Source of the DNA: a virus
IMG/VR virus record: IMGVR_UViG_3300036398_003711
Span: 1 to 34,492 of that record
Direction: 5' to 3' (one strand)
DNA: 34,492 bases
The first letter of the stretch is position 1; each line of letters starts with the position of its first letter. Shown here piece by piece: positions 12,595 to 18,831 of the stretch. The notes under the pieces were generated by a model that did no database searches, was not told where the DNA came from, and saw nothing but the letters and a program-made list of their open reading frames with translations. The position numbers and the translations under genes were made by a program.

Positions 12595-13200
12595 ATGTCA
12601 TCAGATATTATTGTAGCGTTTATAACAGGGGTGATGGGACCTGTGACATTGTTATATGTTAAAAATCTATTAGATAAGAAAAAGAAAAAACCCGATATGT
12701 TACACGATGCCCTGAAAGTTGGGGAATTGGTAATGTCAAAAATCGAACACATCAGGGAAGAAATCAATTGTGATAGAGTTTGGGTTACTCAGTTCCACAA
12801 TGGTGGTAATTTTTATCCTACGGGCAAATCTATGGCCAAATTCAGTATGATTTATGAAGCTGTCGGTCCTAATGCTACCTCAAAACAAAATACCTTCAAA
12901 AACCTACCTGTAAACCTCTTCACAAAATCAATCAATCAGTTATTCGAAAATGATGTTATTGAAATTGTTGATTTTAAGGATGAAACAATTGCAACTTATG
13001 GGTTGAAGTATATTGCCGAAGAAACGGCTTGTAAATCTCAATATATATTTGCCATCAAAACAATTGATAACAAATTCATTGGTACACTAGGAATTGATTT
13101 TACCAAAAGAAAAACAAAATTGGATATGGAAACCATAAATCACCTCGCAGTTCATGCAAGTTCTTTAGGTGGGGTGTTAATGAATCACCTGAAACAATAA
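12595..13200 (+). CDS. membrane-anchored GAF-like domain protein
   Basis: 201 residues. N-terminal hydrophobic segment (about 3-23) then a basic KKKKK stop, so the rest is cytoplasmic. The domain (about 35-200) has strand RVWVTQFHNGGNFYPTG, a middle region, and SQYIFAIKTIDNKFIGTLGIDF, a pattern typical of GAF-like sensory folds found in phages. The HNGG loop is notable. Ligand and role unknown. It opens the late region and is followed four bases later by the next gene. Confidence 0.65.
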   Translation: MSSDIIVAFITGVMGPVTLLYVKNLLDKKKKKPDMLHDALKVGELVMSKIEHIREEINCDRVWVTQFHNGGNFYPTGKSMAKFSMIYEAVGPNATSKQNTFKNLPVNLFTKSINQLFENDVIEIVDFKDETIATYGLKYIAEETACKSQYIFAIKTIDNKFIGTLGIDFTKRKTKLDMETINHLAVHASSLGGVLMNHLKQ

Positions 13201-13204
13201 ATTT

Positions 13205-13849
13205 ATGGTAAAATTTTATCCACCAACAACAGATGCTAATTTAGATACAAGTAAATTCAAAAGATGGACTTATACCCCTTATAGAAATGGTGTTGATGTT
13301 TACGCCCCTTTTGATGGAAAGATTTATGGTGTTGATAAGAAGAAGGGACTAGTTAAAATTAAACACTTTTTTTCAAAAGACACTTATACTACTAAATTTT
13401 ATGAATTAGGTGACATATATAAATCTAATGGGGATACTGTAAGAATGGGGGAAATTATAGGTAAAACAAGTTCAAGTCCTTTCAGTATGGAAATTGTAGA
13501 TTCAGGTAATTTGGAACAATTGATAACACCATTCTTCACTGGTAGTGTAAATCTTAGAACAGAACCTAAACAAGAAAAAAATGTATCAAAAGAAAAGGAA
13601 ATCCAAATTAAAGACAAAGAAACTTCAGATAAATTCGAAAAACAAAAAGAAAAAAATAAGAAAGAAAAATATGTACCTGGTTTAAAAACTTATGAACCTG
13701 GTAAACTTTCTTTACTAGATGTTGGTTTAGTCCCCTTTCATTTATTAGGAATGGCTGGTACTTATCTTCAAAATAGAATGAAAAGGAAAAAAGCAGAAAA
13801 AGAAAATTTAGAAGAGGAAGTGCAAAGAATTAAACAACTTATAAAATAA
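13205..13849 (+). CDS. degenerate M23/LytM-like protein with KQLIK tail
   Basis: 214 residues. Residues 25-100 follow the M23 (LytM) barrel pattern: GVDVYAPFDGKIYGV (29-43), VKIKH, TVRMGEIIGKT (78-88), SMEIVD. The expected zinc ligands are missing: Arg27 stands where HxGxD has His, and the HxH near residue 94 is absent, so peptidase activity is unlikely. A Lys/Glu linker and a hydrophobic stretch (LLDVGLVPFHLLGMAGTYL) follow. The last 16 residues resemble those of the protein at 18129. Probably a virion component. Confidence 0.65.
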   Translation: MVKFYPPTTDANLDTSKFKRWTYTPYRNGVDVYAPFDGKIYGVDKKKGLVKIKHFFSKDTYTTKFYELGDIYKSNGDTVRMGEIIGKTSSSPFSMEIVDSGNLEQLITPFFTGSVNLRTEPKQEKNVSKEKEIQIKDKETSDKFEKQKEKNKKEKYVPGLKTYEPGKLSLLDVGLVPFHLLGMAGTYLQNRMKRKKAEKENLEEEVQRIKQLIK

Positions 13850-13851
13850 AA

Positions 13852-13886
13852 AAATCCCCATCTTAAAAAGTGGGGATTTATTTTTT
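13852..13886. terminator. bidirectional terminator
   Basis: AAATCCCCA (13852-13860) pairs with TGGGGATTT (13871-13879), with A-rich left and T-rich right flanks. It lies between the converging genes 13205+ and 13901-. Confidence 0.85.
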
Positions 13887-13900
13887 GTAAGAAATTATAA

Positions 13901-14065
13901 CTATTTCTCAACTTTAGCTGAATCAACAGATGGAGTTGTAACTGTAGTAGTTTCAACGGCTGTAGAATCTGTAGTTGTAGTTTTTTCTTCAGTAGCTGCA
14001 GTAGTTCCACAAGAAGCAAGAACAGTGCTAAGAACAACGATTGTTCCAAAAAGTAATTTTCTCAT
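13901..14065 (-). CDS. small threonine-rich lipoprotein, 54 aa
   Basis: Minus-strand frame: MRKLLFGTIVVLSTVLASCG is a textbook lipoprotein signal with lipobox LASC (Cys19). The mature 36 residues are mostly Thr/Val/Ser/Glu (TTAATEEKTTTTDSTAVETT...). It stands alone on this strand, with a shared terminator and an upstream TATTTATT. It may coat the cell envelope or alter surface properties, for example in superinfection exclusion; that is speculation. Confidence 0.78.
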   Translation of the reverse strand: MRKLLFGTIVVLSTVLASCGTTAATEEKTTTTDSTAVETTTVTTPSVDSAKVEK

Positions 14066-14114
14066 TTTGTCTAAAAAATTTAAGATTTTAATTTGATTTA
14101 GTTATTAAACACTT

Positions 14115-14122
14115 AATAAATA
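14115..14122 (-). promoter_or_regulatory. TATTTATT late-promoter candidate (minus strand)
   Basis: Reads TATTTATT on the minus strand, about 50 bases upstream of the lipoprotein ATG. One base from the consensus and further from its gene than the plus-strand sites. Confidence 0.3.
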
Positions 14123-14198
14123 CGCATTAAACTTTAATAAGTCAAATGGTGTTGAAAAATTTTTTGTTAAAATTATAATTATAAAAAAACTAAATAAT

Positions 14199-14555
14199 AT
14201 GAATTGGAAACACACCTTGATTATTGTGGTGTCTATTTTGTTTATTGGAATGGGTTTGGGTTATTTGATAAGTTATAACGCAAAGGAAACTAGAAATCTC
14301 CACCAACAACTAATAGATGCTGAAAGAAAAGCTATTGATTCTTTATATAAAGAATTGGAAGTTATGAAAACTGAAAGGGAAACTATGGAATCCCAACTAA
14401 ATGCACTTACTACTGGTATTAGAATTAGTGAGTCAAACTTATCAACAAAAATAAACCAACTAAAAATTCAAAACAATGTTAAGATTGAAGCTATTACTAA
14501 TAGTACTAATGATGAGCTGCTCGATGGTTTACGCACAAGATTTGGCAAAAAGTAA
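14199..14555 (+). CDS. putative inner-membrane spanin (Rz-like)
   Basis: 118 residues: one N-terminal membrane anchor (about 6-25), then a long periplasmic coiled coil (KETRNLHQQLIDAERKAID..., heptads to about residue 105). That is the layout of an i-spanin, which links inner to outer membrane during lysis. The following gene starts inside this one in another frame and has an export signal, a typical Rz/Rz1 arrangement. Sequence alone cannot rule out another membrane coiled-coil protein. Confidence 0.55.
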   Translation: MNWKHTLIIVVSILFIGMGLGYLISYNAKETRNLHQQLIDAERKAIDSLYKELEVMKTERETMESQLNALTTGIRISESNLSTKINQLKIQNNVKIEAITNSTNDELLDGLRTRFGKK

Positions 14556-14970
14556 CAAAGATTCCGTAAGTCCTAAAATAGATTTAGTTGTTATAGATGG
14601 AGATACACTTTTTACAATCAATAGAAAGGTTGCAATACAAATAGCAATTGAACATGATTCCTTAGAAATCGTAACAAGTAAATTGAAAGAATGTAATGGT
14701 GTATTAGATTATTGTCTTGAGGTTAAAAATCAGTACAAAACTGCATTAGACCAATCCCAAGGTGTGAGTGATATGTTGAGAAAAGAAATTGAAAAGAAGG
14801 ACAAAATTATTGGTAGTTACAAAAAGATTGATGAATCTCAACAAGCTATGTACAAAGAACTGAATACTGAATTTAAGAAAGCTAAGAACAGAAACAAGTG
14901 GTTAACAGGATTAAGTATTGGTGGGGTTACAGTAGGATTCACTTCAATTATCCTTTTACTTCTTAAGTAA
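14476..14970 (+). CDS. putative outer-membrane-side spanin partner
   Basis: 164 residues, overlapping the previous gene by 80 bases in a different frame. MLRLKLLLIVLMMSCSMVYA is an export signal; MMSC could be a weak lipobox or cleavage may fall after VYA. The mature part is coiled coil (about 60-140) with two Cys (KLKECN, DYCLEV), then a C-terminal hydrophobic segment (145-163). I associate such proteins with Rz-like spanins of Bacteroidetes phages. The C-terminal membrane segment is not classic for an o-spanin. Confidence 0.55.
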   Translation: MLRLKLLLIVLMMSCSMVYAQDLAKSNKDSVSPKIDLVVIDGDTLFTINRKVAIQIAIEHDSLEIVTSKLKECNGVLDYCLEVKNQYKTALDQSQGVSDMLRKEIEKKDKIIGSYKKIDESQQAMYKELNTEFKKAKNRNKWLTGLSIGGVTVGFTSIILLLLK

Positions 14971-15022
14971 TCATATTATATTTTTTATGTCTTAGGACAT
15001 AAAGATTAAATAATTTATTATT

Positions 15023-15391
15023 ATGGAAATTACTTATTTTGCTTTGGGTATGCTTTCGATGGTTGCTTTAACATTTGTTGGAGTTGTTGTTTGGGGTTTG
15101 TTCAGGGTCAGTAAAATTGAAAGACAAATTGCTGTCATAAAACAAAACGATAGATTCGAGTTTGACAACGTTCAACGACAATTTGAAAATGTTTATCGTG
15201 GTATCGATAGTCAAAGGGATGATTACAGACACGAATTTGAATCCGTGTTTCGTAGGTTTGAAACAATCGAGGAGAATTCAAGGTTGAATACCGATAACTT
15301 GGTGAGAATGATGAATGATAGATATGATGATTCAATTCGTTACACAGACAAAAGAATTGATAAGTCATTAAATCAAAAAGAAGTATTATAA
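15023..15391 (+). CDS. membrane-anchored coiled-coil protein, 122 aa
   Basis: N-terminal TM (about 5-27) followed by a charged helix with regular spacing (FDNVQRQFENVYRGIDSQRDD in part, HEFESVFRRFETIEEN). Cytoplasmic coiled coil on a single anchor. Follows the spanin-like pair and precedes a terminator, so it may belong to the lysis group; unproven. Confidence 0.75.
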   Translation: MEITYFALGMLSMVALTFVGVVVWGLFRVSKIERQIAVIKQNDRFEFDNVQRQFENVYRGIDSQRDDYRHEFESVFRRFETIEENSRLNTDNLVRMMNDRYDDSIRYTDKRIDKSLNQKEVL

Positions 15392-15395
15392 CAAC

Positions 15396-15428
15396 AAACC
15401 CCTCCTAAAAAGAGGGGTTTATTTTTTT
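15396..15428. terminator. terminator between gene 15023+ and the tmRNA
   Basis: AAACCCCTC (15396-15404) pairs with GAGGGGTTT (15412-15420) and is followed by a T tract on the plus strand. On the minus strand it lies just past the tmRNA 3' end and could serve that transcript too. Confidence 0.85.
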
Positions 15429-15432
15429 CTGC

Positions 15433-15813
15433 GGTGGAGGTATAGGGAGTCGAACCCTTTCCTGTCCATCTTAACTATTAAGGACTACATGCTTAGGACA
15501 ACATTATTCGCAGTGCTCCGAGCTATTTGATTTTAATTACTACCAAAACCAACAAAATCAGCCAATTCATTTTTAGGGATGAGAATTAGTTAGACAACCC
15601 TTCAGTGCTCCTGTTCCTGAGTTAATGCACCCCGACTCGAAAGTAATATCCTATTGACTAGGCTACTACCGCTTCTTCAGCACGGATTAAACCTACTGCA
15701 GAAAGTTTGTTGATAACGTTGCCGTGTATCGTTTCAAACCAGTTTAACGGACTTAGTTCAGGTCCGGCATGCCCCGAATAACTAACAACGTCAGTCGATT
15801 CCAGATTACCCCC
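15433..15813 (-). ncRNA. ssrA: tmRNA (transfer-messenger RNA)
   Basis: On the minus strand the 5' end GGGGGTAATCTGGAATCGAC and the later GGGGCATGCCGGACCTG match the tmRNA 5' domain, and the 3' end has CCTAAGCATGTAGTCC and T arm AGGG-TTCGACT-CCCT. Acceptor GGGGGTA/TACCTCC has G3:U70 for alanine charging; A73 then CC, with the final A not encoded. Most likely tag frame (15723 to 15658): GNVINKLSAVGLIRAEEAVVA then TAG, longer than usual but with a small hydrophobic C-terminus. tmRNA with SmpB rescues stalled ribosomes and tags the product for proteolysis. No smpB in this window. Confidence 0.93.
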
Positions 15814-15844
15814 ATATTTTCAATTAACTTTATACAAGGATAAA

Positions 15845-15852
15845 TATAAATA
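15845..15852 (-). promoter_or_regulatory. TATTTATA late-promoter candidate for tmRNA
   Basis: TATAAATA on the plus strand, hence TATTTATA reading toward the tmRNA, ending 32 bases before its 5' G. Confidence 0.45.
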
Positions 15853-15867
15853 ATGAATAAACCAAGG

Positions 15868-15875
15868 TATTTATA
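15868..15875 (+). promoter_or_regulatory. TATTTATA late-promoter candidate
   Basis: Ends 17 bases before the ATG at 15892, divergent from the tmRNA copy of the motif. Confidence 0.5.
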
Positions 15876-15891
15876 AAGAAAAATATTTTTT

Positions 15892-17286
15892 ATGACACCG
15901 AAGGAATTAGCTGATGAAGAATCAGAGATTAAATTTGAGGATGATAAGGTTTTATTTATCAAAGTGAAAGGGTATGACGCTATGGACTACTACGCTTCTG
16001 AAAAATTGAAGAGAGAATATAATAAGTTCAATAGATATGGTGATGTCTATTTAATCGTTGATAAAGATGGTGAGAATAGTTATGTATTGAATCAAGTAAG
16101 AAATGGCTATACTGATGTGTTGGATTTTGATGGGATGGTAAATAACTTTATGGATGTAATTGAGGATTATCCACAATTAGAATCGAAACTTGTTGAGTTC
16201 ATTAAACCTGAGAACCCTTATGAAATGTTGTTATTAATTAAGGCGGGTAAAAAATATGATAAATGGGATATGAGAAGCATTGATGAATCTTTAAATGGGA
16301 TGACACTTAACGAAAAGAATCCTGGTAAGAGTATGATTCAACTTATGTTTGATGCTGATGAATATATATCTTTTTTTGACTATAAAGAAGGTGAATGGGA
16401 TGCAAGGATATTGGGGTCTATATTTGGAAATAGTTATTATGGTAGTTCTTTTGATTTGATACCTAGTGATATGACTTGGGACGATTGGAAAGAAGGTTAT
16501 ATGTTTGGTTCATTTGATGATAAAAACAAAAAAAAGTTGGATGATATTGTTTCATTTCTAATTCCTGGTGTAAAAGATTTAAAAGACAAAGATGAGGATA
16601 AATATAATAAGAGTGTTGTTCAGTTCTTAGATACCAATTTTCCGGTGGTTGGTGAAAGGATTGCTGATGAGTACAATTCATTAAGAAACGAATCCGCAGT
16701 AGAAAAAATCAAAGAAATTGGTATAAAAGATATTGCGGATGTATTCCAACAATATGGGGTTTTCAGAAAATCAGGTGTTTTTACAAATTATGTGACAACC
16801 GTAAATATCCTATTAAGTTTATATAAAAAAACTCAAAGTAAACAAGCAACAATTGTTGAACTATTTAAGGAATTGGGTGAAGAAATGGACTTAGATATTG
16901 GTTATTATAATGAAGTGGCTATGGATAGTTGGGATTTTGATTTTGAACAATTTAATGATGTTGTTGGTGACCAATTGGATACAATATTAGAAGAAATAGA
17001 AGATGAACCTGAAAAGTTTGAGGCCTTCAAAAACTATGCCGATGTATTGAAAAAACTTAATGATATGGGTTACCAAATTGGTGGTCAATATAAATTACCA
17101 AACACGGAAAATTCATTCAGAATTGACGAAATTAGAAAAGACGACTCAAAAGTAGTAATAGTTCATTGGAATAAATCATCAGGAAGGGGAGAAAGAAGAA
17201 GTTACACAATAGAAGAGTTTGTTAATTATTTACATTCACCAGAACTTTTTGAAAGTTTAGTAAAAAGATTGAAAAGAATTATGTAA
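15892..17286 (+). CDS. large hypothetical acidic protein, 464 aa
   Basis: No recognised domain. Acidic and soluble, with many Asp/Tyr/Trp, for example SDMTWDDWKEGYMFGSFDD (about 192-210). The N-terminal part contains a possible strand-rich module (YGDVYLIVDKDGENSYVLNQ, about 49-68). The end SPELFESLVKRLKRIM is a basic amphipathic helix, like the C-termini of several neighbouring probable virion proteins. It has its own late motif. Could be a virion-packaged protein; no enzyme motif seen. Confidence 0.8.
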   Translation: MTPKELADEESEIKFEDDKVLFIKVKGYDAMDYYASEKLKREYNKFNRYGDVYLIVDKDGENSYVLNQVRNGYTDVLDFDGMVNNFMDVIEDYPQLESKLVEFIKPENPYEMLLLIKAGKKYDKWDMRSIDESLNGMTLNEKNPGKSMIQLMFDADEYISFFDYKEGEWDARILGSIFGNSYYGSSFDLIPSDMTWDDWKEGYMFGSFDDKNKKKLDDIVSFLIPGVKDLKDKDEDKYNKSVVQFLDTNFPVVGERIADEYNSLRNESAVEKIKEIGIKDIADVFQQYGVFRKSGVFTNYVTTVNILLSLYKKTQSKQATIVELFKELGEEMDLDIGYYNEVAMDSWDFDFEQFNDVVGDQLDTILEEIEDEPEKFEAFKNYADVLKKLNDMGYQIGGQYKLPNTENSFRIDEIRKDDSKVVIVHWNKSSGRGERRSYTIEEFVNYLHSPELFESLVKRLKRIM

Positions 17287-17295
17287 TATTGTTCT

Positions 17296-18087
17296 ATGGA
17301 ACAAAATATCAATTTTTTAAAAAGGGTTTTATCTGTCCCCACAAAAACATATAAAGAGGATTTAATGATTCAATTTTTAACCGAATGGTTGGTTGAAAAT
17401 AATATTCCTTATTTTGTTGATAAGATGGGAAATGTTTATGCAACCAAACAAACTGATGAGGTTGAATATTTTCCTTGTGTCGTTGCCCACACAGATACCG
17501 TTCACGAGCTCGATACAATCAATATTCGTGAGATGATGTTACCCAATGACCAAAACGAATTAAAGATGGCCTTAAAGGCTTTTAATGACCAAGGATTACC
17601 CACTGGAATTGGGGGTGATGACAAATGTGGTGTTTATGTTTGTTTGGAGTTATTAAAACAATTACCAAATGTCAAAGCAGCTTTCTTTGTATCGGAAGAA
17701 ACAGGATGTCATGGGTCAAAAAAAGCCGATAAAGATTTCTTCTCAAATGTTGGTTATGTTATGCAATTTGATGCTCCTGGTAATTGGATGGTCAGTGAGT
17801 ATTGTATGGGTGTCAAACTATTTGATAAGGGTAGTGATTTCTTCGATAAATGTGACAAAGTATTAACGGAGGGTTTTAATAGTCGAAACAAATACCAATC
17901 CCACCCTTATACTGATGTTTACGCACTTAAACAACTATTTGATTTTTCCTGTATAAACTTTGCTGTTGGTTATTACAACTATCACACAGAACACGAATAT
18001 GTAATTGTTGATGATGTATATAATACTTTGGATATTGCTAAGAAAATGATATCTGAGTTGGGTACAAAAAAATACACTAAAAAATAA
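17296..18087 (+). CDS. M20/M42-type zinc metallopeptidase
   Basis: 263 residues, shorter than cellular M20 enzymes because no dimerisation lid domain is evident. Metal ligands are in order: His65 and Asp67 (VAHTDTVHEL), Asp108 (GIGGDDKCG), Glu134/135 (FVSEETGCHG), Asp159 (QFDAPG) and His233 (YHTEHEYV). The general base would be Glu134. It likely acts as an aminopeptidase or deacylase in the cytoplasm. Placed between the tmRNA and the ClpC-type gene, it could trim peptides released by proteolysis; this is inference. Confidence 0.78.
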   Translation: MEQNINFLKRVLSVPTKTYKEDLMIQFLTEWLVENNIPYFVDKMGNVYATKQTDEVEYFPCVVAHTDTVHELDTINIREMMLPNDQNELKMALKAFNDQGLPTGIGGDDKCGVYVCLELLKQLPNVKAAFFVSEETGCHGSKKADKDFFSNVGYVMQFDAPGNWMVSEYCMGVKLFDKGSDFFDKCDKVLTEGFNSRNKYQSHPYTDVYALKQLFDFSCINFAVGYYNYHTEHEYVIVDDVYNTLDIAKKMISELGTKKYTKK

Positions 18088-18108
18088 TTTTTTTTTCATA
18101 TATTACTA

Positions 18109-18116
18109 TATTTATA
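18109..18116 (+). promoter_or_regulatory. TATTTATA late-promoter candidate
   Basis: Ends 13 bases before the ATG at 18129. The wider sequence TATTTATAAATA is palindromic and also contains TATAAATA, the T4 late -10 form, at 18113-18120. Confidence 0.5.
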
Positions 18117-18128
18117 AATAAAAAAATT

Positions 18129-18800
18129 ATGAGTAAGTATAGAAATATTAATGAAAGTGACATCGAAAGATTATCTAATATAATTTTAGAAACTGAATCT
18201 CAAACAGAAGAATTAGACGAAATTCTAAGTGGTACTAAAGCTAGTGACTTTTTCCAAGGTGTAAGAGGTTTTATGAAAGGTGAAAGTTTTGGTTATTTTA
18301 AATTTTTGAGTAAAATTAAAAATAGAAGTCAAAAAGTAATTAAAGAACTTGATGACATTGAAAAATTTATGGAAGAACTCAAGGAGTTAAAACCAAGAGT
18401 TGATAAGTTATCAATCGCACCTGAGAAAAAAATGAGATTGTTAAAACTTTTGGATTTTGTTATTACAAAGTGGGAACCATTTTTTCCTGGTTACAAAAAA
18501 GCTTTAGGTGAAATAAATCTTTTATCTACTGAAAAATTGAGTGGACAACGATTAGATGTTGTTCCTGGTTCAAAGAGAGCGCAAATAGGTAAAGATTTGA
18601 TGATGTCAAAGGATGAAATGAGTCCTGAAGAAGATTTGAGTAAACCTGAAGTGGTTGATTTTGATACTACAACAACTACAACAACTAAGAAGTCAACAAG
18701 TCCTTTAACAAGTACAGGTGAAACAAAGGGTACAGAGGAAAAGAAAAAAGAAGAAAATTTAAAAGAGGAAATTGATAGATTCAAACAATTAATAAAATAA
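18129..18800 (+). CDS. probable virion protein with KQLIK tail, 223 aa
   Basis: Starts with NINESDIERLSNIILETES, a leader style I associate with prohead-delivered proteins in this phage group. A helical body (about 30-135, KIKNRSQKVIKELDDIEKFM...) follows, then a Thr/Lys-rich linker (TTTTTTKKSTSPLTSTG) and a final ENLKEEIDRFKQLIK close to the end of the 13205 product. Function unknown; packaging in the capsid is a hypothesis. Confidence 0.75.
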   Translation: MSKYRNINESDIERLSNIILETESQTEELDEILSGTKASDFFQGVRGFMKGESFGYFKFLSKIKNRSQKVIKELDDIEKFMEELKELKPRVDKLSIAPEKKMRLLKLLDFVITKWEPFFPGYKKALGEINLLSTEKLSGQRLDVVPGSKRAQIGKDLMMSKDEMSPEEDLSKPEVVDFDTTTTTTTKKSTSPLTSTGETKGTEEKKKEENLKEEIDRFKQLIK

Positions 18801-18802
18801 TA

Positions 18803-18831
18803 AAAAAAGGGACTATTCAGTCCCTTTTTTC
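18803..18831. terminator. bidirectional terminator
   Basis: AAAAAGGGACT pairs with AGTCCCTTTTT around a four-base loop ATTC, between the converging 18129+ and clpC-like genes. The clpC-like stop codon lies inside the stem. Confidence 0.9.
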
